Positions 1-8,313 of a stretch of DNA of 64,000 nucleotides are shown here, one piece after another. Under the pieces are notes generated by a model. That model worked only from the letters and a program-made list of their open reading frames with translations. It did no database searches and was not told where the DNA came from. Positions within the stretch are counted from its first letter, which is position 1; each line of letters begins with the position of its first letter. Source of the stretch: JBLIRR01 sp049472395 (GTDB lineage: Bacteria; SZUA-182; DTGQ01; JBLIRR01); contig JBLIRR010000023.1 in NCBI GenBank assembly GCA_049472395.1, positions 1-64,000 on the forward strand, in the 5' to 3' direction. Made by a program: the position numbers and the translations under genes.

Positions 1-582
1 GGTTGGATTCCAGGAGTAAAGCTTATATTCAAGAGTACGAGAAAAACAGGAGATTATCACGGACAAATGAACTGGGAATTGTTTCAGAGATGGTTTACAG
101 AGATGCTTCTTCCTAATATTCCGAAAGATTCCCTTATAATCATGGATAACGCCCCATACCATAATATCCTTTCAGAACATTCTCCACCGAACCCTCAAAG
201 CTCTAAGAAAAGAATTAAGGAATGGTTGGAGCAAAATAAAGTTTACTGTCGTGATGATTGCCTAAAGCCTGAATTAGTAGAGATTTTGCGGAAGATAGCT
301 CCTGAACCGATTTATGCAATTGATGAAATAGCTGCTTCTTGGGGGCATAAGGTTCTCAGAACCCCACCATATCATCCAGAATTACAGCCAATAGAAACAT
401 GTTGGGGTGTAGCAAAAAATCATGTGGCCAGAAATTGTGATTTCACTGTGAAGAATTTGATTAAACAACTCGAATGTGGATTCAATAAAGTTACCGCTAA
501 AACGTGTTCAGAAATTATAGCAAAAGTAAGGAAAATTGAGGATGAATTCTGGTTAGCAGATATAAAGATGGATGCACAATAG
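1..582 (+). CDS. IS630-family transposase, C-terminal part, cut by the window edge
   Basis: The frame is open from the first base, so the start lies outside the window; the internal ATG at 67 is not the true start. The visible 193 residues cover the end of a DDE-type transposase of the IS630/Tc1-mariner group. The second catalytic aspartate sits in a MDNAPYH motif and the glutamate in a PIETCWGVAKNHV motif, which is the family spacing for DDE_3 domains with a winged-helix front half. The first aspartate is missing because it lies to the left. The protein would cut and paste its own element, usually at TA dinucleotides. It ends 20 bases before the truncated end of the PD40-like gene on the other strand, which fits the element having landed in that gene. 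The frame shows no internal damage in the visible part. Confidence 0.85.
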   Translation, partial: GWIPGVKLIFKSTRKTGDYHGQMNWELFQRWFTEMLLPNIPKDSLIIMDNAPYHNILSEHSPPNPQSSKKRIKEWLEQNKVYCRDDCLKPELVEILRKIAPEPIYAIDEIAASWGHKVLRTPPYHPELQPIETCWGVAKNHVARNCDFTVKNLIKQLECGFNKVTAKTCSEIIAKVRKIEDEFWLADIKMDAQ

Positions 583-601
583 GCAGCTTTTTGGTATCAA
601 T

Positions 602-874
602 TCATCTGCAACGAACTATAATTACTTTGGAATAAGCAATATATCGCAGATTAGGGGAGAATAGGAAACCTTCGATTTTCCCTTTAGTGTTCGTTAATTG
701 TTCGATCTTTTCTCCATTGACATTTGAAATCCACACATCTCCTTCTTTAAGAAAAGCAATTTTATTTACAAGTTCAGATGTATCTTTAAAAGTATCTTTA
801 GCGGTAACATAATTTATACAGAAAAAACAAAAAATAATAATAGCAATGTTTAATTTTATTTTTTTCTTACTCAT
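602..874 (-). pseudogene. Truncated secreted PD40/TolB-like beta-propeller protein
   Basis: The 90-residue frame has a signal peptide (hydrophobic run at residues 9-24, cleavage near TAK) and then one PD40/WD40-like blade, with IAFLKEGDVWISNVNGEKIEQLT followed by SPNLRYIAYSK. Proteins of this type normally have many such blades in several hundred residues, so this is only the first blade. After SK the sequence turns into seven unrelated residues and a stop, right next to the IS630 transposase end. I infer that the element insertion removed the rest. No strong ribosome binding site is visible before the ATG. The remnant is probably not functional. Confidence 0.6.
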
Positions 875-937
875 AAAAATATTTCTCTTGTTTTTAAAAA
901 CAATTTTTCGTCTTACTAAAAATCTTTTACCATCTTA

Positions 938-1330
938 TCATTGCGCACTAAATAAATGAAGGAGATTTTTCCCCCCGATTCCCGTTATAGAGGTCCCGAT
1001 CAATACTAGCATGCCCCCCAGAACCGCGTATAAAAAAGAAACCTTTATCATTGCTATTATAAATAGTGAGTAACCCAGAAAAGCTATAAGAACGCCGCCG
1101 ATCTGCCTTGTTAAAGCCTTTTCCGGAGAGTCTTTCGGGACAGGTAGTTTCTCCATGAGGAACCATCCCCAGAATATCATGAAAAGACCGAACACAACCA
1201 TGATGACGCCTTTGATATTAGTAACCATATTCCATTTCAGGCAATAAATTCCCCCCGCATACACCATCGAGCCGACAATCATCACTAAGATCAGTATGCA
1301 CGTCACTATCACTTTTAAGAAGGTCTTCAT
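938..1330 (-). CDS. Small hypothetical membrane protein with four hydrophobic segments
   Basis: From the ATG at 1330 the protein has 130 residues and at least three, probably four, hydrophobic stretches (about residues 3-24, 37-57, 75-93, 98-118 counted from MKTFLK), separated by a short charged loop EKLPVPKDSPEKALTRQ. No known family is recognised. A longer frame reaches back to 1417, but its first 29 residues look like translated upstream spacer, and MKTFLKVIVTCILIL is a typical start. No clear Shine-Dalgarno is seen for either start. It stands alone between the truncated PD40-like gene and the cohesin gene on the other strand. It is a predicted inner-membrane protein of unknown role. Confidence 0.5.
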   Translation of the reverse strand: MKTFLKVIVTCILILVMIVGSMVYAGGIYCLKWNMVTNIKGVIMVVFGLFMIFWGWFLMEKLPVPKDSPEKALTRQIGGVLIAFLGYSLFIIAMIKVSFLYAVLGGMLVLIGTSITGIGGKNLLHLFSAQ

Positions 1331-1641
1331 AATGCATGAAATTGTATATTTTATTGCGATGTTTATCAAGTAACAAATTCCCAATTTTTTTTCAACCACC
1401 AACAGCATCCATACCAACTCCGCAGTGAATCTCTATTTATGGAAAAATTTACCAACCTGGAATGATAGTAGAATTTTTAGATTTTCTATAGCTATGATAT
1501 CTTAATGGTTCAAAAGGAATTCTATCATCTTTAGCTTAAAAAGAGCGTTTAGTATAAGAAAACAGCATGGTTCCATGAGGGGCTATATGGAGCAGCCCTT
1601 CCGTTTATTCCACTATCGGATATGGGAGTTCATAATACGAA
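1331..1641. other. Intergenic stretch without a supported gene
   Basis: This divergent intergenic region lies between the small membrane protein and the cohesin-dockerin gene. It carries one copy of a dispersed repeat at 1493-1526. A short frame begins at 1575 but has no convincing protein features. Promoters for both flanking genes should lie here, but no clear pair of -35 and -10 boxes stands out. Confidence 0.4.
1493..1526 (+). repeat. Dispersed repeat R3, copy 1
   Basis: The 34-base stretch beginning TATGATATCTTAATGGTTCA matches, in inverted orientation, the stretch at 13129-13164 with only a two-base length difference near its end. Both copies lie in non-coding DNA beside mobile-element debris. 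Its origin is unknown; it could be a scrap of an element end. Confidence 0.6.
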
Positions 1642-2826
1642 ATGAAGCAAAGACTGAAACCTGTGAAAAAGATATCAGTATTAGCTCTAAGTATAGTTTT
1701 TGGTGTATTAGCTGTTTTATTAATTTCTGCTTTTCATACCCTTGCAGCAGAAATAGGTGAGTATTCTGGTGCGGGTGCCCAGGCAGTGATTGATCATGGT
1801 AAGATTGATAATGACTGGGGATGTATCGAAGAAGAACCGGCAGTATTAGATATTGTTGGAGGACATGGAAGCATAGGGGATGAAATATATATCCCTGTGC
1901 ACATTCAATCTGCGCCTACGCTGGTTTCTTCTTTAGGATTCGAGATTACATATAATCCATATGTACTGGGATATTTAGACTTTGAACGAGGAGAATTAGT
2001 CACATTATTTGATATAGTTAACATTAATTATATTGAACCTGGGAGATTATTGGTAGGGGGATTTTCTTATACTAATGATATCCCTGAAGGAACAAGCGGC
2101 TATTTGCTTTATTTAAAGTTTTTTGTACAGGGAATTCAAGACACGACATGTTATCCATTACAATTTGAATCTCAATTAGATGATATTTCTGATTTTTCAT
2201 CGACAGGAGGATGCTTTTGTGTTCATAGTTCTGATGGGGATATTAACGGGGACGGAAGTATAACCCCCCAGGATGCGTTGCTCATCTTTCAGTGTTACCT
2301 TGGATCTGGTGCTTGTCCTTATGGCGCTGATGTAAATCAGGACGGCCTTATTGTCCCATCAGATAGCTTATGCGTGTTTAAAAAATATCTAAAACTTCCT
2401 TCCTGTTTAGATAAAATACTATGCAATGATATTGATAAAGATGGTTTTGCTATCGAAGGAGCTGATTGCGGTCCCATAGATTGTGAGCATAACAGTATAA
2501 GCTCTATAGAACTAATCAATTGTCCAAATTTAGAATTGTTAAATCTTGGATATAGTGAGATAAGTGATTTATCTTTTTTAACTTGCATTACTGCCCTTCA
2601 TAGTGTGGACCTTTCAGGAAATCCCTTACAAGACATAAGTCCTCTTCTTGAATCCCCTTGGATAGGGAAAGGGGATTTTATTAACCTCTCTTACACAGAA
2701 AGGGTAATCTCGCTTTCGGATGCGCGTCTAGCTGAAATATGTGCAGTGATTCAGAAGCTACGATCAAAGGGTGTAAATGTTAAGCATACACTTAGTGATA
2801 TCCTTGCAGCTCCACAGGCTTATTGA
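1642..2826 (+). CDS. Secreted cohesin-domain and dockerin-like protein with leucine-rich tail
   Basis: The 394-residue protein starts with a signal peptide (hydrophobic run about 13-32, cleavage near LAAE). Residues about 53-190 resemble a cohesin fold: a DIVGG start, GDEIYIPVHI, and alternating strands ending in a GGCFCVH segment. Residues about 194-255 look like a type I dockerin with two calcium-loop repeats, DINGDGSITPQDALLIF and DVNQDGLIVPSDSLCVF. A further calcium-type loop DIDKDGF follows near 265, and residues about 285-345 look like two leucine-rich repeats (LELLNLGYSEISDLSFL, LHSVDLSGNPLQDISPL). Cohesin and dockerin bind each other in cellulosomes; in non-cellulolytic bacteria such pairs are used for other surface assemblies. 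Having both in one chain allows self-association, which is inference. There is no operon partner; the next gene is convergent. Confidence 0.65.
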   Translation: MKQRLKPVKKISVLALSIVFGVLAVLLISAFHTLAAEIGEYSGAGAQAVIDHGKIDNDWGCIEEEPAVLDIVGGHGSIGDEIYIPVHIQSAPTLVSSLGFEITYNPYVLGYLDFERGELVTLFDIVNINYIEPGRLLVGGFSYTNDIPEGTSGYLLYLKFFVQGIQDTTCYPLQFESQLDDISDFSSTGGCFCVHSSDGDINGDGSITPQDALLIFQCYLGSGACPYGADVNQDGLIVPSDSLCVFKKYLKLPSCLDKILCNDIDKDGFAIEGADCGPIDCEHNSISSIELINCPNLELLNLGYSEISDLSFLTCITALHSVDLSGNPLQDISPLLESPWIGKGDFINLSYTERVISLSDARLAEICAVIQKLRSKGVNVKHTLSDILAAPQAY

Positions 2827-2905
2827 ACCGTCTATACAACAAGGCACGTTTCTTGTGTAATATGCTAGCCCGCACCTTTTATTATGTTATGGTGCAATGA
2901 GTTAC

Positions 2906-4462
2906 TCAGGTAGGGGTTTTGGAGATTCGAACAGGCTTGTGCAATTGCAGCACATTTTGCTGCTGAAGAACATATGCGGTTCCAAGCAATATAGCGGCCA
3001 TAATCATGAAGGCTATTATCTTCTGAAAAACAGTAAACCCGACCATATCGTAGAGAATCACTTTAATAATAACACCGCCGAAAAGGAGCAGCGCTAATTT
3101 GAATAAGGAATGATAGGATTCATATCGCGCATGAAAGAGAAGAAATATGGCGTGAAGGAGTATAAAGATTGATATGAGGGGCTGTGCTAAGGTATTATTC
3201 ATTATGAGAAGAGTGTTAATACAAACAATTAAGATAAGTATATGAACCGCCCATAAATCACCATTTCGTGTTGCCGGTCTTCTCTGCTGGCTATGATTCC
3301 TTAAAAGCCGGTAGACATGCGGTTTGAAATAGATCATAAATACTAAACATCCAATACCGACAAGAGAGATGATTGAACGGGTAAGGCTATAATGAGTAAG
3401 GCTTATAGTTGATTGTGTCAACAAGATTATTGCGAGCATAATGGATAATTTCCCCGTCTGATAAAACAAACGCCATAATGGACGTACTGACGGGAAAAGC
3501 GGTTGATATCGGATCAACCAAATAAAGAAAAATCCGGAAGCGATGACGGCTATCTGCAGGTTCCTGCTCAGAGAATACACCACCAGAAAAACAGATGCGG
3601 CAAAATAGATCCATGATGCGGCAAAGAGTATTTTTAAAGGATTTTTTGCATAGCCAGGTCGATTAAAAGCTCTCTCATACCACAATAAGAAACCTAAGAA
3701 TAGGACACCCGCAAGAACGGCTGCTGATGCAGGGCTCACGATCTTGGGGTCGGACAGTGTCAAAGGGACTCCTATTGAGATGAGGGCCGCGATCAAGGCC
3801 AATAGGAGAAATTCTCCCCGTAGTATTTCTTCTTTGATTAATTTCTGAAGAAGATATGCCGTAATACAGGATGCCCATAACGCTAACGGGAGAAAGCGGG
3901 GATAATAGATCCGTATATGTTGAAGAAACGTCAGAGGAATTAAAAGATAAAAGAGGATGCGTAATTTTTTTCCCAGATATCGAAGTATCTCAGCACCGTT
4001 AATTTTTTCTAAATAGAATTGATAGATCCACAAAAGAGCAAATGCTTCAATCATTGCCACTTTACCCGGGAGTGTTTGCTTGACAAATAAAAATGAATGA
4101 GCATAAGAAAAAGAACGGTATATTTCGGCAAGAATAAGGAGATAGAGCATTGTACCGATATATTGGCTATAGGGGAGCTTAAACATTTTACCACGGTATA
4201 TAATATACGCCATAGGCACAATAGCCAAACATAAAAACCATTGCGGAGTTAGTGCGGCAGCGGTTATCATGAATTCCAAAGCCAATAAAAAAGAGAAGGA
4301 CTCCTGCAGCATAATGTAATAATTTTTATAAAAAGCATTCCATTTTTTCACATTCCATGCTCTCCCGCTGAGCGGTAACAATCTCATCACATTCATCATT
4401 GAGTTCATGGGTAAGGACATTGAGACGTCTCTCAAGTGCTGAAAACTTTCTGTGAAATTCAC
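2906..4462 (-). CDS. DUF2339-type polytopic membrane protein (main body)
   Basis: The frame is 518 residues long with about a dozen or more hydrophobic segments from residue 50 onward, interrupted by short charged loops, as in the DUF2339 (COG5373) family of large polytopic bacterial membrane proteins of unknown function. That family usually starts with a coiled coil before the membrane part. Such a coiled coil is encoded just upstream in another frame (4326-4529). The first 37 or so residues of this frame overlap that segment out of frame and look like shadow sequence. An A6 run near 4350 is where the two frames join: losing one A would give ECEKWNAFYKNYY. The functional protein is therefore probably the joined product of about 545 residues, and the ATG at 4462 may not be used. 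Confidence 0.6.
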   Translation of the reverse strand: MNFTESFQHLRDVSMSLPMNSMMNVMRLLPLSGRAWNVKKWNAFYKNYYIMLQESFSFLLALEFMITAAALTPQWFLCLAIVPMAYIIYRGKMFKLPYSQYIGTMLYLLILAEIYRSFSYAHSFLFVKQTLPGKVAMIEAFALLWIYQFYLEKINGAEILRYLGKKLRILFYLLIPLTFLQHIRIYYPRFLPLALWASCITAYLLQKLIKEEILRGEFLLLALIAALISIGVPLTLSDPKIVSPASAAVLAGVLFLGFLLWYERAFNRPGYAKNPLKILFAASWIYFAASVFLVVYSLSRNLQIAVIASGFFFIWLIRYQPLFPSVRPLWRLFYQTGKLSIMLAIILLTQSTISLTHYSLTRSIISLVGIGCLVFMIYFKPHVYRLLRNHSQQRRPATRNGDLWAVHILILIVCINTLLIMNNTLAQPLISIFILLHAIFLLFHARYESYHSLFKLALLLFGGVIIKVILYDMVGFTVFQKIIAFMIMAAILLGTAYVLQQQNVLQLHKPVRISKTPT

Positions 4463-4529
4463 GCTTCAATTCCTCGAAATTACTGTGCAACTCTTTAATT
4501 TCTGCAAGAAGGTGTTCTTTATCTGACAT
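4326..4529 (-). CDS. N-terminal coiled-coil piece of the DUF2339 protein, frameshifted
   Basis: The 67-residue frame MSDKEHLLAEIKELHSNFEE continues with heptad-like charged and hydrophobic alternation, which predicts a coiled coil. It matches the usual start of DUF2339 proteins. It stops at FL shortly after an A6 run, while the neighbouring frame continues directly into the membrane domain. A GGGGA box lies about 15 bases before the ATG. I read this as the true amino end of the gene at 2906-4462. The break is a sequencing error, a real inactivating mutation, or slippage at the A6 run. Confidence 0.55.
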   Translation of the reverse strand: MSDKEHLLAEIKELHSNFEELKREFHRKFSALERRLNVLTHELNDECDEIVTAQRESMECEKMECFL

Positions 4530-4636
4530 TGTGTATGCACTTTCCCCATAGTTTTTATAATTAAAATTAATATATCTATCTAATTACCTATCGGAATTAT
4601 CAATCTAATTGTGAATAAATATTTTTATCTTAACAC

Positions 4637-4699
4637 TGTCCTTCCCGAATATTCGTAACCATTAAATTTATTGAGTTTTTAGCTTGCCGAAATATACTT
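4637..4699 (+). repeat. Dispersed repeat R1, copy 1
   Basis: The 63-base stretch beginning TGTCCTTCCCGAATATTCGT matches 9958-10021 with two substitutions and one extra T. Both copies have the same orientation and are non-coding. In the second copy the sequence lies just after the stop of the eCIS-core gene; in the first it lies a little beyond the stop of the HExxH gene. It is probably a mobile-element scrap or a small non-autonomous repeat. Confidence 0.75.
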
Positions 4700-4817
4700 C
4701 ATGAAACAATTTTATATCCAAAGGGAGTAATATTTGCAGGCATGAAAGAAGTCTGTTTTATTATACTCAAATTCTTTTTATCCTTTTTCCGAAAACGTAT
4801 TTCTATTCAAATCTCTT

Positions 4818-4878
4818 GATCTTCTAAAGATTCCTGGAAATCGAATTTCTGAAATTTTACTCCACCGATTTTTCTCAA
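4818..4878 (+). repeat. Dispersed repeat R2, copy 1
   Basis: The 61-base stretch beginning TTGATCTTCTAAAGATTCCT is almost identical to 12435-12496 (one substitution seen, CCACCG against CCATCG). It ends about 30 bases after the stop codon of the HExxH gene. The second copy sits at the broken end of a reverse-transcriptase scrap. Same orientation in both places. Confidence 0.75.
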
Positions 4879-4907
4879 AATGAATTTTCGGGAAAGACAA
4901 TATATTT

Positions 4908-6227
4908 TTATACAAAATGCTTAAAAGTCCTATTAATTATTTCTGCTTTTGTCCGATCTTTCTCAAAAGCAAAAATTGTTGCTGCCAGGGCATGACGCGG
5001 TGTAGCATTATCTACCTGTGCAAAGGTTGGATTTCCTTCAATTAGTAAATCCGTCATTCTATCAACAATTGCCTGATCATTTGATGTAAAATCACTGAGA
5101 TCACGATAGCTCTGGTTACCAAGAGATGTCAATTTACTTGATATTATTATTTCAGCAGCAAGTTCAGCTGAACGAACCATCTCCCTGACAGGGACAGATG
5201 CCACTTCAATTGTTCTACCTAGTCGCCAAGTGATGTGCGATTTTTGGGGTCGCAGTGCCTCAAAACGGGCTTGAACTTCATCTGCAATGCTATTCTGCCC
5301 AATTATCCGCAACGCCTCAATATTCAAAGCATTACGGACATAACTTGTGGGATGGACTTCAGGTGCATCATCGATACCATTTTCCGTAGAGAATATTTCC
5401 CAAATGTCGTCCGCCTCAAAACCGATGATTTGCTGAAGTGCCAAGATCGCTGCACTTCCACAACTTAGTAAACCTACCATGTCAGCCTGTGCTTCATTAG
5501 CCCAACTCCGCCATACCTTACCAAGAAATTCTTCTCCAGAATATCTTATTTGATGTGATAACCCGAATTCGTTCAAGTCTAGATTAACATCTGGAATGTT
5601 TACCAAACCATCTTTAACGGCATTTTGCATTTGTGTCTCAAGTACATCTTCAAGTTCTGAATCAAGCCCTTTAATACTAGCATAGGTATCATGGCCAGTT
5701 TCATGAGGCAACGCCAGCCAGTGCCATACATTGTCAAAAGCGGTGTGCGGTAGATTGATGATGGCAAAGGGACGATTCCAGCCGGGTGGATGTGTAAAAT
5801 ATCCTTTAAGTCCACCCTTGCCGCCATAAACAAGTGGTGAAGCATCTCGAGAATAGGCGATGTTTATATTTGGCACATTATCTAAGTAACGCTGGAAAAT
5901 GTCCTTTACGACTTTGTCCGCAGCATATAATTCAACAGGTGTCACACTAGTATACCTTTGAATAACAGCATCTCGATAGCGTTCCCAGAACGCGACGAGA
6001 TCAGTAAGTCCATCCGGGTTGTTTTGTTGGTAAGACATTGTTGCAACCCTAAAAAAAATAGACAACTGTTGAAGCTCATTCTCATATTTTGCAAGCCCAG
6101 GAGTTCTTCGCGCAAGATCTATTATCCGCTCTATCTCTATTAAATCGACTTCGATCCCCCGTTTTGCATCTAATAATATGTCTTTCCAGATAAGATGTTG
6201 ATTATATTCAGTGTTTAAATGTTGCAT
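4908..6227 (-). CDS. Cytoplasmic HExxH protein, putative zinc metallopeptidase
   Basis: The 439-residue protein has no signal peptide or membrane segment. It contains LPHETGHD, an HExxH zinc motif with His175, Glu176 and His179. About 66 residues later comes WANEAQADMVG, with Glu245 and Asp249 in a helix-like context, as expected for the third ligand of a gluzincin-type metallopeptidase. The rest does not match a family I can name. A strong ribosome binding site (GAGAGGAG, seven bases before ATG) fixes the start. It is transcribed away from the eCIS-core gene at 8314, with only transposon scraps between them. DUF4157 proteins also carry an HExxH motif, and metallopeptidases are common eCIS cargo, so a link to contractile-injection effectors is possible but unproven. 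Catalytic activity is inferred from the motif only. Confidence 0.6.
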   Translation of the reverse strand: MQHLNTEYNQHLIWKDILLDAKRGIEVDLIEIERIIDLARRTPGLAKYENELQQLSIFFRVATMSYQQNNPDGLTDLVAFWERYRDAVIQRYTSVTPVELYAADKVVKDIFQRYLDNVPNINIAYSRDASPLVYGGKGGLKGYFTHPPGWNRPFAIINLPHTAFDNVWHWLALPHETGHDTYASIKGLDSELEDVLETQMQNAVKDGLVNIPDVNLDLNEFGLSHQIRYSGEEFLGKVWRSWANEAQADMVGLLSCGSAAILALQQIIGFEADDIWEIFSTENGIDDAPEVHPTSYVRNALNIEALRIIGQNSIADEVQARFEALRPQKSHITWRLGRTIEVASVPVREMVRSAELAAEIIISSKLTSLGNQSYRDLSDFTSNDQAIVDRMTDLLIEGNPTFAQVDNATPRHALAATIFAFEKDRTKAEIINRTFKHFV

Positions 6228-6653
6228 TATAATTCTCCTCTCATTTTTTCAGATAAGCGTATTGGATTTCAGATATAAATGTTCTCCCCCCTTTCATTAA
6301 TCTATATCTGTTTGTATTTTTTATATTTGGATAGTATTTATCAAATCACGTGTCTTTTTAATCAATTTTTTATTTAATTTACCTCCATCTTTATCAAATG
6401 AAAATATCTTGTTCCTTTTAACTTGCATTTCGCTCTTTTAAAACCTAGATTTCATTTTTAATAATAAAGCTATAAGTCATAGCCACTAAACAAAAGATGT
6501 TGATGCAGGAAGGCTGGAGATCCACTACCTATACCTATAGTTTGATTAAAGTATGGATTAATACTGCATATAGAAACAGATAACCTCGTTAAACAAAACG
6601 TAAGGTACGAGACGGATTCAGTATACTCAACTCTGTATGCATTTCCCATCTGA
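6228..6653. other. Intergenic stretch, no gene supported
   Basis: AT-rich sequence between the HExxH gene and the IS1634 remnant. It should hold the HExxH promoter; several A/T-rich hexamers occur but none pairs convincingly. A short frame at 6470-6733 shows no family features. Confidence 0.4.
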
Positions 6654-7272
6654 CTAACTCGAATCATTAAAAATGGCATCGTCCTGAATTCCTCTATAGA
6701 GAAAACCATAGGTAAAATAATAGAGGAGAACATTTAATATTTCAAGGATATCTTTTTGTAATTCATTCAACTCAGAAATAAAATAATGAAACTCCTTGTT
6801 GTTTAAAAGTATCTTTCCCATAACAATATATTGGAACTCATTGAACAAATACTCAGTCCGAGGGTTTCTCACATCTTTTCTGTTGCGTTTAAAATTATCT
6901 AACCCTCTCTCTCTTATAGCTATATTTCTGCTTGCTGTTCTTTCTATAAGCACGAGCAACTGTAAAATTATCTTGAAAAGAAATAAATATGCTTCAATCC
7001 GTTCAGGTTTATGAAGATATAGTGGCTCAAGTTTGTGTTCTCCTTTGGTTCGACGGTTAATATGCTCGATTTTATATTGATCCTTATGAGTGCGCATAGC
7101 ATCTTCAATGGTGAACTTTTCTTTCGACATATTGGTGATGAGCGGATAATAACCACATTTGGGTCGTTATGTATCGTATACTCAAATAAATCTTCAGTGT
7201 GGTATTTTTTCAGGACGCCTTTACATGCCTGATCTATAGTCTCTTTTGTTTTTAATCTATATTTAAAAATAG
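6654..7272 (-). pseudogene. IS1634-family (IS4 superfamily) transposase remnant
   Basis: The 158-residue frame from 7130 contains THKDQYKIEHINRRTKGEH, LEPLYLHKPERIEAYLF and a hydrophobic LLVLIERTA block, the carboxyl half of an IS1634-type transposase including the YREK-like region around the last catalytic residue. The sequence upstream continues the same protein in another frame (KTKETIDQACKGVLKKYHTE, then DLFEYTIHNDPNVV), with the switch near 7160, where the downstream frame reads CGYYPLITN. The amino half with the first two aspartates is absent. The gene is thus truncated and frameshifted and should be inactive. Confidence 0.7.
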
Positions 7273-7321
7273 GCTAAAGGAGCAAAAATTAACAAAAATA
7301 TTCATTGCCATACCTTTCGTC

Positions 7322-7395
7322 ATAGCTGTGCTACGCATATGCTTAAAAATAAAGCCAATATTCACATCATACAGGAGCTTTTAGGGCACAGCTAT
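7322..7395. repeat. 10-base inverted repeat between two IS remnants
   Basis: ATAGCTGTGC at 7322-7331 is a perfect inverted match to GCACAGCTAT at 7386-7395, with 54 bases between. It lies between the IS1634 and IS200/IS605 scraps in non-coding DNA. It could be the subterminal structure of one of these elements, or chance. Confidence 0.4.
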
Positions 7396-7447
7396 CTTAA
7401 TTAACCCAAATCTATACCCATATTACTATCAGTGATTTAAAGGAAGT

Positions 7448-7699
7448 TCACCGGCGTTGCCATCTCCGTGAACAAGACCGGGAATAGAGAGGAGAAAAAA
7501 AGAATACAATCATATCTACTTCACTTTGCTTTTTAATATATTTTTTGATTTCCTCTTCATTACGACCCGCTGTATTTACATAATATCCTGTCGCCCAAAA
7601 ATGCCGATTACCTTTCTGTTTGAATTCATGATGCTTATCAAATACCATCAATGCACTTTTCCCTTCCAAATATCCCATAAACTCTGAAACACTTGATTT
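7448..7699 (-). pseudogene. IS200/IS605 TnpA (Y1 transposase) remnant, C-terminal half
   Basis: The frame reads SVSEFMGYLEGKSALMVF, then GNRHFWATGYYVNTAGR and EEEIKKYIKKQ, the characteristic second half of single-strand IS200/IS605 transposases. The tyrosine in KKYIKKQ is the likely catalytic one. Homology extends back to about 7699, past the ATG at 7678, and then meets a stop, so the HUH histidine motif in the first half is lost. The tail after DMIVFFF is unrelated. Full proteins are about 130-150 residues; this piece has about 80. It is a dead remnant. Confidence 0.7.
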
Positions 7700-8313
7700 T
7701 TAGCCTTTACTTTTTGCTAGATTATTGAAATAGAACAAATAAAGCTCTCCTATTATCTCCAAACGTTTTTGCAGGAGGAAGCACTTAGCAAATTGAGAAA
7801 AAGGCTTCCATTACATAATGGTTAGACCATAACGCTTTTCGTAAGTTATATTTTTAATACCGTAAATATGTCACCAGGCATTACACTTCTTTTTTGAAAT
7901 GTTCTACTATCTAACCAATTAATTTTTAACATTATATGGGAATAAGTACTCATCGGGTCTTTTCACTCTTATAAAGAAAATTTACACTAGCCATTATTTT
8001 TGTTTTATTGATTCCAGTAATATCAATAGGTTACCTTTTGGTATTCCTTTTGCTCTTTTACAAAGTCATTCAAAAAACTTTAAAAATTAGCAGTTGAGCT
8101 AAAATAAGAAGTCTATAAAGATGAACATGTTATAAAAATATAACAAAAAAATTAAAAGACTATCTCATGAAAATACAAACATACTTAATTACAAAAAATT
8201 TTTTCAGTAAAGCAAAAAGTAGCACTTTGAGTATAAGAATAATTTTTTAGGTAAGTATAAATAATCTCTAAAGACATATCTCTTAATAGATAGACTGTAG
8301 GAGCATTTTTAAA
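7700..8313. other. AT-rich intergenic stretch upstream of the eCIS-core gene
   Basis: No gene, RNA or clear repeat is seen in about 610 bases. The only supported element is the ribosome binding site AGGAG at 8299-8303, ten bases before the eCIS-core ATG. The promoter of that gene should lie here. Confidence 0.4.

Larger units (their letters stand above)
4530..4907. other. Intergenic stretch carrying two dispersed repeats
   Basis: No gene is supported here. The stretch lies downstream of the HExxH gene (minus strand) and upstream of the DUF2339 gene. It contains repeat R1 copy 1 (4637-4699) and repeat R2 copy 1 (4818-4878), each with a second copy elsewhere in the window. Confidence 0.5.

Noticed and set aside
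1575..1760. A short plus-strand frame before the cohesin gene
   Set aside because: It overlaps the signal peptide region of the cohesin gene in a different frame and shows no domain.
2827..2905. A bidirectional terminator between the convergent cohesin and DUF2339 genes
   Set aside because: Only a five-pair GCACC/GGTGC stem with a long loop is present and no proper T-run follows.
6470..6733. An 87-residue minus-strand frame after the IS1634 remnant
   Set aside because: It overlaps the remnant's end in another frame and shows no ribosome binding site or family motif.
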